A stretch of DNA of 64,000 nucleotides from JAJFKX01 sp965230265 (lineage in GTDB: Bacteria; Pseudomonadota; Gammaproteobacteria; Xanthomonadales; Wenzhouxiangellaceae). The stretch is taken from NCBI GenBank assembly GCA_965230265.1, contig OZ245999.1, forward strand, positions 930,001-994,000, in the 5' to 3' direction. The position numbers were made by a program, and so were the translations under genes. A model generated the notes under the pieces. The model did not search any database, had not been told where the DNA came from, and was given only the letters and a program-made list of their open reading frames with translations. Of the stretch, positions 35,697 through 44,010 are shown piece after piece; within the stretch, counting starts at the first letter, position 1, and every line of letters begins with the position of its first letter.

Positions 35697-37121
35697 ATGA
35701 CCAATTTAAAAAGACGAGCTTTTCTACAAAATTCTGCATTGCTATTAGGCACCGGTGCGCTGAGTGCTACGCTGCGCGGCTATGCATTGACGGGTAACAG
35801 TGGTTGGCAACTGGGAAAGGGTTATGGGCCACTGGCGCTAAGCAATGATGCGGTAACCGGTTTGCCTCTGATCAAATTGCCGCCAGGGTTTTACTATCGC
35901 AGTTTGGCTTACGCGGGTCTGGAAATGGATGATGGGGTGAAAATGCCAGACAGCTTTGATGGCATGGGCGTAGTACAGGCTGATGATCAGCAGATTACCC
36001 TGGTGCGCAACCATGAGAGACGTGGTTCCAGTGGCCCGTTTGGTGCACCTGATAAGGCCTATGACGTGGTCGGCGGTGGCACAGTAACGATGCATGTAGA
36101 TGCCTGTATGCCCAGTCTGAAGCGCAGTTATACCAGCTTGAGTGGTACGGCTAATAATTGTGCAGGCGGCGTCACCCCTTGGGGGAGCTGGTTGAGCTGC
36201 GAAGAAATGGTGTATTCGCCCAGTCAACTCAGTGCTGATGATCGCGCTCGTTTTGCCTGGGCTCAGATGGATGAAGCACGCCAGGACCATGGGTTCTTAT
36301 TTGAAGTGCCTGCCGAGGGCGTTGCCGAACCCCGTCCATTAAAAGCCATGGGCCAGTTCTTTCATGAAGCAGTGGCCATTGATCGCAACAGTGGCATTGC
36401 CTATTTGACTGAAGACATTTCTCCTAAAGCAGGTTTTTATCGTTTTATCCCAGACCAACCCGGTAAGTTGGCTGCAGGCGGGCGTTTGCAAATGCTGAAA
36501 GTAGCGGGTGCCAATGATCTGAGCAAAGCCGACCAACTTGGGCAGATATGGGATTGCACATGGGTGGATATCGATAAGCCAGAACAGGGCAATACGCCAG
36601 GGACCCACGATGTCCGTGGTGTGCAACAACAAGGCTTTGAGCAGGGGGCTTGCAGCTTTATTGCACTCGAAGGCATTGATGTTGATGGATACAGGGTGTT
36701 TTTCACGTCCAAGCTTGGCGGCTCGGCGTCTACCGGTCAGGTATTTTGCTACGACACCAAGGCACAGACTCTGGAGCTGATTTATAACTCACCAGGCCAT
36801 GATGAAATATCCGGTCCAGACAATATGATTGTTAATCCACATGGCGGCTTGCTATTGTGCGAGGATCGGGTGACCGACCCAACCAATGCCCAACGTTTGA
36901 TGCTGCTGCATGAAGATGGCAGCTATAGCTACCTGGCGCAGATCAATGACCAAATCAAAGGTGAGTTAGGAGGCTATGACTTGTCTGAAGAGATGCCAGA
37001 TACAGAGTGGGCCGGTTCGTGTTTTTCACCAGATGGACAGTGGCTGTTTGTGAATATTTACAACCCAGGGATAACACTTGCGATAACTGGGCCATGGGAT
37101 AGTTTAAAGACAAAGGCCTGA
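35697..37121 (+). CDS. Tat-exported PhoX-family protein (DUF839)
   Basis: A 474-residue periplasmic protein, related to PhoX alkaline phosphatases (calcium/iron enzymes) and the DUF839 group. A Tat signal is at the N-terminus: KRRAFLQN followed by SALLLGTGALSATL. Family-type motifs include NHERRGSSGPFG, GGVTPWGSWLSCEE, AYLTEDI, GPDNMIVNPHGGLLLCED and WAGSCFSPDGQWLFVN. Acidic metal-binding positions appear kept (CEE, TED, CED), but I cannot confirm phosphatase activity, and many DUF839 proteins are unassigned. GGAG precedes the ATG. It lies between ffh and the catalase block and converges with the first catalase gene. Confidence 0.85.
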   Translation: MTNLKRRAFLQNSALLLGTGALSATLRGYALTGNSGWQLGKGYGPLALSNDAVTGLPLIKLPPGFYYRSLAYAGLEMDDGVKMPDSFDGMGVVQADDQQITLVRNHERRGSSGPFGAPDKAYDVVGGGTVTMHVDACMPSLKRSYTSLSGTANNCAGGVTPWGSWLSCEEMVYSPSQLSADDRARFAWAQMDEARQDHGFLFEVPAEGVAEPRPLKAMGQFFHEAVAIDRNSGIAYLTEDISPKAGFYRFIPDQPGKLAAGGRLQMLKVAGANDLSKADQLGQIWDCTWVDIDKPEQGNTPGTHDVRGVQQQGFEQGACSFIALEGIDVDGYRVFFTSKLGGSASTGQVFCYDTKAQTLELIYNSPGHDEISGPDNMIVNPHGGLLLCEDRVTDPTNAQRLMLLHEDGSYSYLAQINDQIKGELGGYDLSEEMPDTEWAGSCFSPDGQWLFVNIYNPGITLAITGPWDSLKTKA

Positions 37122-37259
37122 AAAAAGCCTGGATATATTGGATGCATTGTTATCGATAGCATCACGAAGCCTGCATCAGATAACGAGGCTATTTTGATTC
37201 GATTCAGAATGTTTCACTGAGCCCCTGCCGAGTAACACAACTGTATGGGTGTTTCTTCA

Positions 37260-38795
37260 TCAAGCCGCGTCGGTAGCTGTTGATGGATGTTGGTATTCAG
37301 GCAAATGGCTGATTTCTTTTAAGCCATTGTCTGGGTTTGTCGGGTTGGCTAAATCTTTCTGTTTGGATTGCAAGGCCAGGTAAACATTGTTCGCATAGTA
37401 AGGGTCTGCTTTACTGAATTGCACCAGCATGCGTTTTTGCACCGAATCGCTTGCGTACACTAGCCCTTCGGCTATATTGGCTGCCAATCGATCTTGTTCG
37501 GTTTTTTGCATTAATCGAAACAGTGCGCCTGCTTGCGAATAGTCATCGTCATTGTGAGTGTACGCCTTGATACAGGTATCAACGGATACACGAGAAGGAG
37601 GCTCAGTGTATTGGGCATCAGGTTGTGGTGCGCCTTTATCTGCCTGATCATTGGGATAAAAATTCATGTGTTTTGGGTTACCCTGATGATCACTCAATAT
37701 TCCATCACGCTGATAATGATTGACAGGGCAGCGGGGGCGATTAACAGCCAGTTGGTTGGCGTTGACAGCTAGACGGTAACGTTGCGCATCTTGATAAGTG
37801 ATTACTCTTGCCTGCAAAACCTTATCGGGTGAAATGCCAATACCGGGGACCAGGTTGCCAGGATTAAATGCGGCTTGCTCAACTTCACAAAAGTAATTCT
37901 CAACATTGGTATGTAACTCCAATGTGCCAATATGAATAACCGGATAGTCTTTATGAGGCCATACTTTGGTCACATCAAAGGGGTTAATGCGGTAATGCTC
38001 GGCATCGGCTTCTGGCATGATTTGTAGTTGTAGCGACCAGCTCGGGAAATGGCCTTGCATAATGTTATTGACCAAATCATGCTGTGCACCGAAAGGGTTT
38101 TTATTGGCGGCCTGCTGTTGAGTCAGGTTGCGAATACCCTGGTTGGATCTAATGTGCCATTTAATCCAAAAACGCTGGCCAGCCTGATTCCACAGGCTCA
38201 TGGTGTGGGCACTATAACCATGCATATGCCTGAAAGAGTAAGGAATGCCCCGATCCGACATGAGTATTGTCAGCTGGTGTAATGACTGGGGCTGATTGGC
38301 CCAGAATTCATACATTGCAGCAGGGTTGGGTAAATTGGTAGCAGGGTCGTTTTTTTGCGAATGGATAAAGTCAGGAAATTTGCTGGGATCATTCAAGAAA
38401 AATACCGGTGAATTACTACCAAGCAGATCAAAGTTGCCTTGCCCGGTGTAAAATTTGACGGCAAACCCACGGATATCACGGTTGTAATCGCCACAACCCT
38501 GATCACTGATCATATTCGAGAAGCGAACAAATACCGGTGTCTTTTTATCTGCATCATTTAGGAAGTCAGCGATACTGTATTCGCTTAAATCGCTTTCCAA
38601 AACAAAAGTGCCATATGCCCCCGCGCCACGGGCATGGACTACACGTTGTGGGATCATTTCTCGATTAAAATGCGCAAGCTTTTCAACCAATCTGAAATTA
38701 TCAAAAGTCAGAGGTCCACGCGGCCCAACGCTAATGCTGTTATTGTCGTCTGCGACGGGTGCGCCTGTGGAAGTCGTCAGGATGGTTTTTTTCAT
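37260..38795 (-). CDS. Haem catalase (first of two paralogues)
   Basis: A 511-residue monofunctional haem catalase of the small-subunit type, breaking hydrogen peroxide to water and oxygen. The distal His is H54 in RVVHARGAGAYG, the catalytic Asn lies in LGSNSPVFFLNDP, and the proximal haem Tyr is in ITYQDAQRYRL. The sequence around the active-site Ser is RFSNM, where most catalases have RFSTV. It carries a C-terminal extension of about 30 residues after LALQSK. No signal peptide. Paralogous to the gene at 41229. AAGGAAGG precedes the start, and the promoter has a candidate OxyR site. Confidence 0.96.
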   Translation of the reverse strand: MKKTILTTSTGAPVADDNNSISVGPRGPLTFDNFRLVEKLAHFNREMIPQRVVHARGAGAYGTFVLESDLSEYSIADFLNDADKKTPVFVRFSNMISDQGCGDYNRDIRGFAVKFYTGQGNFDLLGSNSPVFFLNDPSKFPDFIHSQKNDPATNLPNPAAMYEFWANQPQSLHQLTILMSDRGIPYSFRHMHGYSAHTMSLWNQAGQRFWIKWHIRSNQGIRNLTQQQAANKNPFGAQHDLVNNIMQGHFPSWSLQLQIMPEADAEHYRINPFDVTKVWPHKDYPVIHIGTLELHTNVENYFCEVEQAAFNPGNLVPGIGISPDKVLQARVITYQDAQRYRLAVNANQLAVNRPRCPVNHYQRDGILSDHQGNPKHMNFYPNDQADKGAPQPDAQYTEPPSRVSVDTCIKAYTHNDDDYSQAGALFRLMQKTEQDRLAANIAEGLVYASDSVQKRMLVQFSKADPYYANNVYLALQSKQKDLANPTNPDNGLKEISHLPEYQHPSTATDAA

Positions 38796-38825
38796 TATCC
38801 ATGCCTTCCTTGGAATTTTTCTTTG

Positions 38826-38891
38826 ATAATATTTTTTTTGAGGGCAATTGTGAAATTGATTGTTTATCTAGAAGCAATAGTTATTTTCTAT
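38826..38891 (-). promoter_or_regulatory. First catalase promoter with OxyR-like operator
   Basis: Read on the minus strand: -35 TTCACA (forward 38849-38854), 17 bases, -10 TATTAT (forward 38826-38831), each five of six to consensus. Directly upstream of the -35, forward 38855-38891 holds ATTGATTGTTTATCT, 7 bases, ATAGTTATTTTCTAT. This fits the OxyR pattern (ATAGnt and AnCTAT elements, two dimers 22 bases apart) at about 15 of 20 defined positions; its -35-adjacent position suits activation. The second catalase promoter has the same layout. Confidence 0.6.
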
Positions 38892-38943
38892 AATGAAAAA
38901 CGTAAATAATAAATATTGTGTTAAATTAATAAAAATTTAATCC

Positions 38944-38973
38944 AAAAAAATCCGCCCGTACGTGCCGGGCGGA
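38944..38973 (-). terminator. Terminator of the haloperoxidase gene
   Basis: On the minus strand, TCCGCCCG pairs with CGGGCGGA around a 7-base loop and is followed by a T run (forward AAAAAAA at 38944-38950). It lies about 38 bases beyond the haloperoxidase stop and separates it from the first catalase gene. Confidence 0.85.
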
Positions 38974-39011
38974 AAATACACCAATATACAAGTGAGTGTT
39001 AAATTTTTATT

Positions 39012-40841
39012 TTATATATTGGTCATGACACCGTTTTGAATGCGAACTTTTTGACCACTGAATAGTGTCAGCTCAAAGCCATCAAACATCTCATTGTAAG
39101 TGCGGCTGTAATCACGCAAGACACCCAGTGCCTGAGTCTCACCAATGAAGTTACCCAGTCCATCTGAACGCCAGTGCATGCCAGCGCCATCTCGGGCATG
39201 GGTTACATTGCCAACCAGCTTGTTCAGCTCACCGCCAACTGTCAAGGTGCCGTTATAAGGAAGCAAACGGAAACCGAAGCGATCGGCCTGAACTGGATTG
39301 GGTATTTCGAAATCCTCATTGAAGAAACCTTTCAAAATAGTTGCTGCAGCCGCCACAAAAGTGGAATGACCACCAGGATAGGCTGGGTGCGCCGGCGAGC
39401 CTTCCGGGTAGCCCATAGGCAACAAGGCACGATTGCGAGAGCGGCCGGTTTCATTGCCAGCAATAATGCGTGCCAGTCCTTCAGAGTCTAGGATTTCCTG
39501 ATTAATGTCGTAATCACGTAGACCACGCAGGTGTACATTGATACGGCCGGCGAATACTTCTGGGCGCAAACGCCGATGTGCCAGCCACTTCTGATACCAG
39601 GCCCCTGTCAGCCCCAAACGAGGACCGTGACTGATGATGTGAGTGATGTCAGCTGGACCAAAACTGGCAAAACCTTGCTGGGTGATACTGTTGGCGAAGG
39701 TATACGGGTTGTTGGGGCATAGCGCATCTTCGCCGAAACCCAGCAGAATAAAAGCAGCTTGTAAACCTGACTGAACAGGGAAGTCCACATGCACGTACTC
39801 ACTGAGCTGTCGCATGCTCGCCAGATGGCGTGGTGCAAAGGCAAAACGGGTAGATTCACTGGGGGCACCGCCATTTTGGATATTTAACCACTCATCAAAG
39901 TCAGTCATAAAGTTATTGCGGTTGCCAGCCCGTGGTGGTCGGTAGGTTTGGCCAAAGCGCGGCCGACGACCGGCTGCAATTGCACCAACGTCACCGACTT
40001 CCAGCCGGCCGAAAGCATAAGGTTGCAGTAGAAATTGGCTGACCATGGGACCAGTTGTAGCACCCGGCAGTGCGCCACGGAAAATGGTTTGCGAGGTTAC
40101 TGCACCACCTTCATTCGGGAAAATATCCGAGCGTGAGAAGGTATTCAGATCATTGACAGCGTTGTTGATGCGGTTGCTGTTGTCATAATCGACAAATGCT
40201 ATGTCACGGGTCAATGCGTACCAATACAGTTCACCCATTTCAGCAGCGGTCTCTGCGCTGGCAAATGTCGGCGCTGCTGGCATTCGGTTATCCTGGCCAT
40301 CGACACCAAACATCTCGAATGAATAGGCCGCCTGTGGGCTGACCAGACGGACGCGATCTGCATCGCCAGGGTTGCCAACAATAATGCTTTCAAAGGCTGC
40401 AGGGTTGCCGCTATCAAGCGCATTCAAAAATGAGTTATAAGAGGCAGGATCGACTTCGCCTACATTGTTGTGCAACAACGATTTTGAATAACTGCCGCGA
40501 AAATCGGCATACAGGCCCTCATCACCGTTGACTGGTTGCACATCCGGACCATTGTTGAGTGTTAGATAAGATTCTGCAGCATCGACACGCAGCTCAAAAG
40601 AGTCCAGGCGACGATCAGCACGGCTGTCACCAAATACTGGGTGCATTCCAGAGCCACCCATTGCCAGTGTTTCGCCACTGAAGCCGGTAGTGGTCGCTGC
40701 TACTACGGCTGCGCTGGCCCCGCCGGCCAGTACTTGACGTCTACTGAAATTTAAAGCTGAACTCGTATTTTTATCAGAGCTTTCCATGTTGTCGTTAACA
40801 GCATCAGGCTGCTGTACGATTTTATTCGTATTATTATCCAT
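39012..40841 (-). CDS. Vanadium-dependent haloperoxidase, Tat-exported
   Basis: A 609-residue protein of the vanadium haloperoxidase/PAP2 superfamily. These enzymes use hydrogen peroxide to oxidise bromide, chloride or iodide. A Tat signal lies at residues 33-62 (SRRQVLAGGASAAVVAATTT). Vanadate-site residues are visible: K418 and R426 in KWLAHRRLRPE, H492 in HPAYPGGH, and R550 with H556 in THARDGAGMH. The K-to-R spacing of eight and the second His, H485, resemble algal bromoperoxidases. The Ser of the usual SGH is Gly here. GAGG lies before the ATG. It sits between two catalase genes that would destroy or limit its substrate. Halide preference cannot be read from the sequence. Confidence 0.9.
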   Translation of the reverse strand: MDNNTNKIVQQPDAVNDNMESSDKNTSSALNFSRRQVLAGGASAAVVAATTTGFSGETLAMGGSGMHPVFGDSRADRRLDSFELRVDAAESYLTLNNGPDVQPVNGDEGLYADFRGSYSKSLLHNNVGEVDPASYNSFLNALDSGNPAAFESIIVGNPGDADRVRLVSPQAAYSFEMFGVDGQDNRMPAAPTFASAETAAEMGELYWYALTRDIAFVDYDNSNRINNAVNDLNTFSRSDIFPNEGGAVTSQTIFRGALPGATTGPMVSQFLLQPYAFGRLEVGDVGAIAAGRRPRFGQTYRPPRAGNRNNFMTDFDEWLNIQNGGAPSESTRFAFAPRHLASMRQLSEYVHVDFPVQSGLQAAFILLGFGEDALCPNNPYTFANSITQQGFASFGPADITHIISHGPRLGLTGAWYQKWLAHRRLRPEVFAGRINVHLRGLRDYDINQEILDSEGLARIIAGNETGRSRNRALLPMGYPEGSPAHPAYPGGHSTFVAAAATILKGFFNEDFEIPNPVQADRFGFRLLPYNGTLTVGGELNKLVGNVTHARDGAGMHWRSDGLGNFIGETQALGVLRDYSRTYNEMFDGFELTLFSGQKVRIQNGVMTNI

Positions 40842-41228
40842 AACGAAACCTCGTTTAGTTATTAGTAAAAATTTATTATTTCTCAGGAGTTACAGACGCA
40901 AAAACGCGTTGCAATTTAATGTGGATATATTGAGGTTGTTGAAATCTGAAAAAGTATTTAGGACGAGACGGGAATCTCAATACTATTTATCAGATTGGAC
41001 TTTTAATTTACCACAGTAAAAGCCATTTAATGTGAAATATCGAATAGTACTTTAGGGTTAGAAATTGAAAAGCCATCACTGATGGATATGTGCTTCTGGT
41101 TAATTACGTTAAGCCTGATGATTTAAAATTAACTGTTAAAATATTGTAATTATATATCGGTACCTATAATTGCTTTTAGGTTGGAAAGAGGTTGGTTGTA
41201 CTGGTTATCGCTAATTTATGATTCGCAG
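40842..41228. other. AT-rich gap between haloperoxidase start and second catalase stop
   Basis: 387 bases, AT-rich, without a supportable ORF or RNA. It must hold the haloperoxidase promoter on the minus strand. TGTGAAAT at 41031-41038 repeats the first eight bases of the catalase promoter block, but no -10 lies at the right distance and no full OxyR-like site is present. No clear terminator for the second catalase gene is seen. Confidence 0.5.
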
Positions 41229-42671
41229 TTATTGCTGCATAGCCGCTTTAACTCTTATTGCGTAATCAGGGTCGGCCTTATGGTATTGCTCGAGCATTCT
41301 TTTTTGTATTGAGGCAGTAGCAAAAACAAGCCCACTTGCAATATTATTGGCCAGTTGATTTTTTTGCTCTTCATTCATTAAACGGAATAAGTCACCAGCT
41401 TGTGAATAATAATCTTCGATATCCTGTGAATAAGGTTTAATCCAGGCATCTTGTTCCAGTGGTAATGGAGGCTCTTTATAGGCAGGTGCAGGATGGGGTA
41501 CGCCTTCATTGATTCTATCGTTTGGATAAAAATTGACACCAGAACTGTGGCTGTTAATAGAATCGACAGCCATTGCACCATCACGCTGGTAATGATGGAT
41601 TGGACACTGTGGCTGGTTGACGGGTAATAGATGCGAGTTGACGCCGATACGGTAGCGTTGAGCATCTTGATAAGCTAGCAGCCTGGCTTGCAGCATTTTA
41701 TCAGGCGAGGCACCGATGCCAGGCACCAAATTGCTGGGTGCAAATGCAGATTGCTCGATTTCAGCATAATAATTATTGACGTTTTGGTTCAATTCCAATG
41801 TGCCAATATTAATTAGAGGGTAATCTTTGTGGGCCCAGGTTTTAGTCAGATCGAACGGGTTGATTCGGTACTGTTGTGCTTCTGTTTCTGACATGATCTG
41901 TAACTTAACAGACCATGTGGGGAAGTCCTTGCGATCAATGGCTTCAATCAGGTCTCTTTGAGTGCCAGATGGGTCCATGGCTGCAGCCTGTTCATCGGTC
42001 AGTGTTTTAATACCCTGGTCGGTTTTTAAATGCCATTTCACCCAAAAACGCTGGCCGCGTTTATTCCAGAAACTGAAGGTATGTGAGCTGTATCCATGCA
42101 TATGCCGATAAGAAAATGGAATGCCTCGGTCTGACATCAATATTGTGGCCTGATGCAATGACTGTGGATGGTTTGCCCAAAATTCGTATATAGCCGATGG
42201 GTCTGGCAGGTTAGTGCGGGGGTTTTTCTTTTGTGAATGCATGAAATCAGGAAATTTATGCGGATCATTCAAGAAGAACACTGGGGTGTTGATGCCGACC
42301 AGGTCAAAGTTGCCTTGCCGTGTATAGAACTTAATTGCAAACCCACGTGGGTCACGCACATAATCATTGGAGTCCTGGCCACCTCTGACGGTAGAGAAGC
42401 GCACAAAAACCTTTGTCACATGACCGGCGCTCAGTAGAAAATCTGCAATGGTGTAATCACCCAGGCTCTTTGCAAGCGTAAAAGTACCGTAAGCGCCGGT
42501 GCCACGGGCATGCACAACACGTTCAGGAATCCGCTCACGATTAAAATGCGCCAGCTTTTCAAACAGCCGAAAATTGTCAAAGGTCAGTGGACCGCGTTCA
42601 CCAGCGCTGATGCTATTATTGTCATCTGCAACCGGTGCCCCTGATGCTGTTGTTAATACATTTCTTATCAT
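41229..42671 (-). CDS. Haem catalase (second of two paralogues)
   Basis: A 480-residue small-subunit catalase closely related to the one at 37260 over its whole length; both start with an ASGAPVADDNNSIS-like block. Distal His is H54 in RVVHARGTGAYG, the Asn is in VGINTPVFFLNDP, and the proximal Tyr is in LLAYQDAQRYRIG. Here the Ser segment is the standard RFSTVRGGQ. Normal length, without the C-terminal extension of its paralogue. No signal peptide. AAGGATAG precedes the ATG. An OxyR-like site lies in the promoter. Confidence 0.96.
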   Translation of the reverse strand: MIRNVLTTASGAPVADDNNSISAGERGPLTFDNFRLFEKLAHFNRERIPERVVHARGTGAYGTFTLAKSLGDYTIADFLLSAGHVTKVFVRFSTVRGGQDSNDYVRDPRGFAIKFYTRQGNFDLVGINTPVFFLNDPHKFPDFMHSQKKNPRTNLPDPSAIYEFWANHPQSLHQATILMSDRGIPFSYRHMHGYSSHTFSFWNKRGQRFWVKWHLKTDQGIKTLTDEQAAAMDPSGTQRDLIEAIDRKDFPTWSVKLQIMSETEAQQYRINPFDLTKTWAHKDYPLINIGTLELNQNVNNYYAEIEQSAFAPSNLVPGIGASPDKMLQARLLAYQDAQRYRIGVNSHLLPVNQPQCPIHHYQRDGAMAVDSINSHSSGVNFYPNDRINEGVPHPAPAYKEPPLPLEQDAWIKPYSQDIEDYYSQAGDLFRLMNEEQKNQLANNIASGLVFATASIQKRMLEQYHKADPDYAIRVKAAMQQ

Positions 42672-42704
42672 TACAGCGATCTCTATCCTTTGAGTGTTAA
42701 CGCG

Positions 42705-42770
42705 ATATTAACGAACTTGATGTAGAGGGTGAAATTGATTATTTATTTCAAGACTATTGATGGTCTCAAT
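42705..42770 (-). promoter_or_regulatory. Second catalase promoter with OxyR-like operator
   Basis: Minus strand: -35 TTCACC (forward 42728-42733), 17 bases, -10 TAATAT (forward 42705-42710). Next to it, forward 42734-42748 reads ATTGATTATTTATTT, then 7 bases, then ATTGATGGTCTCAAT (42756-42770), which is itself an inverted repeat. The two ATTGAT elements are 22 bases apart, the OxyR dimer spacing. GTGAAATTGATT and the following TTTAT are shared with the first catalase promoter in the same register. Confidence 0.55.
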
Positions 42771-42994
42771 AGGTGTAATTTTCGTGTTAGACCATTCTAT
42801 AGCGTATGGTTAATCAGTTTGGTCGCTGATCGACGTTTATTGTCATAAAAACCAATAGCAGAATAAATAATGGTTAACTTGCGTAATAAAGACGCGGTAG
42901 TCAATTTTTGTAGAGCTTGGGTTGGTATTTATATGCGGCTTTTAATGAAAGAAAATTCTAGATATTGGTGAAAATTTAACCGCGGCCTGTTGCT

Positions 42995-43018
42995 GTTCCC
43001 ATGCTGGTGCATGGGAAC
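42995..43018. repeat. REP-like extragenic palindrome
   Basis: GTTCCCATGC, loop TGGT, GCATGGGAAC: a perfect 10-bp stem. The core GTTCCCA...TGGGAAC is that of REP elements common between genes in gammaproteobacteria and often mobilised by RAYT transposases. There is no T run on either strand, so it is not a standard terminator, although it lies just 3' of the metallo-hydrolase gene and could stabilise its mRNA. No RAYT gene is in the window. Confidence 0.6.
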
Positions 43019-43039
43019 GAGAGTGGAATTTTAGAGCGC

Positions 43040-43948
43040 TTATTCAGAGTCTTTCAGACTATTGTAAGCAAAGGTCACAATAGACTTTGCATCAATAAAA
43101 CCGCCGCCCCATTGCTCATCCAAATCAGCGGTTGGTTCAGCAGCAATGGTTTCTTCCAGGGTTTTACCAGCATCTACGTGTGCTTTTACAGCATCACGAA
43201 CCTGGATCAGCATATGCACATAGGCTTGCTGATCGGTCTTGCTGGCCAGCGGGCCATGGCCTGGGATAATTTTGGTGTCGTCATCAGCCAGGGTCAGTGC
43301 AAAAGCATTGGCAGCAATCACGCCATTGATATTACCGCCGCTGGAAGTATCAATAAACGGATAACCGATATTGAAATAGGTATCCCCCATGTGGATCACA
43401 TTGCTGTTTGGGAAATGAATGATGCTGTCACCATCTGTGTGTGCATGACTTTGATGATAAGCCACCACAGATTCACCATTCAGGTGCAGGCTGAGCTGGT
43501 CATTAAAGGTGACCACCGGTAATGCGTCTTTGGGTGAAGCGGGTACTTCGGCGTTAAAACGTTCAATAAATTGATCAGTACTCATGCGTTGATGTACGTT
43601 GTCATGAGCAATAATGATGCTACCGGTTTTGCCGAAATTCTCATTACCGCCAGTATGATCGCCATGCCAGTGAGTATTAATCACAAAACGCACCGGTCGA
43701 TCTTCAATAGCCTTGATGGCAGCCATTATTTTTTCACTCAGTGGTGCGAACTGGTCATCAATAATAAAGGCGCCATCATCACCAATGGATAAGCCAATAT
43801 TGCCACCTGCACCAGTCAACATATAGACGGTGTCAGACAGTTGCGTGGACTCGATTTGAGTATCGTCGAAATTATTTTGCGCAAATAATTGAGCGCTCAA
43901 TAACATAGTGCAGGTTATTAAGATGAAAAGAGTCAATAAACGTTGCAT
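43040..43948 (-). CDS. Exported metallo-beta-lactamase-fold hydrolase
   Basis: A 302-residue protein with a signal peptide (LLTLFILITCTMLLSAQLFAQ). The metal site is complete: NTHWHGDHTGG (HxHxDH), QSHAHTDGDS (third His), MGDTYF (bridging Asp) and IPGHGP (last His). The layout fits the group that includes class B-like lactamases and many non-lactamase hydrolases; the substrate is unknown. AGGAG precedes the ATG. The adjacent ccmI gene, downstream on the same strand, belongs to a separate operon. Confidence 0.88.
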   Translation of the reverse strand: MQRLLTLFILITCTMLLSAQLFAQNNFDDTQIESTQLSDTVYMLTGAGGNIGLSIGDDGAFIIDDQFAPLSEKIMAAIKAIEDRPVRFVINTHWHGDHTGGNENFGKTGSIIIAHDNVHQRMSTDQFIERFNAEVPASPKDALPVVTFNDQLSLHLNGESVVAYHQSHAHTDGDSIIHFPNSNVIHMGDTYFNIGYPFIDTSSGGNINGVIAANAFALTLADDDTKIIPGHGPLASKTDQQAYVHMLIQVRDAVKAHVDAGKTLEETIAAEPTADLDEQWGGGFIDAKSIVTFAYNSLKDSE

Positions 43949-44010
43949 GGTAGCTCCTGTTTGTTTGGCCGGAGATGGCCGGTTAATCCTTAAATCCGGG
44001 TAAACTGGGG

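Larger units (their letters stand above)
42672..43039. other. Gap between second catalase and metallo-hydrolase
   Basis: 368 bases without a gene. It holds the second catalase promoter near its left end and a perfect REP-like palindrome near its right end; the rest is AT-rich and shows nothing I recognise. Confidence 0.6.

Noticed and set aside
41031..41060. TGTGAAAT block upstream of the haloperoxidase as a third OxyR-type promoter
   Set aside because: Only eight bases match the catalase block, and no -10 or second OxyR element lies at the right distance.
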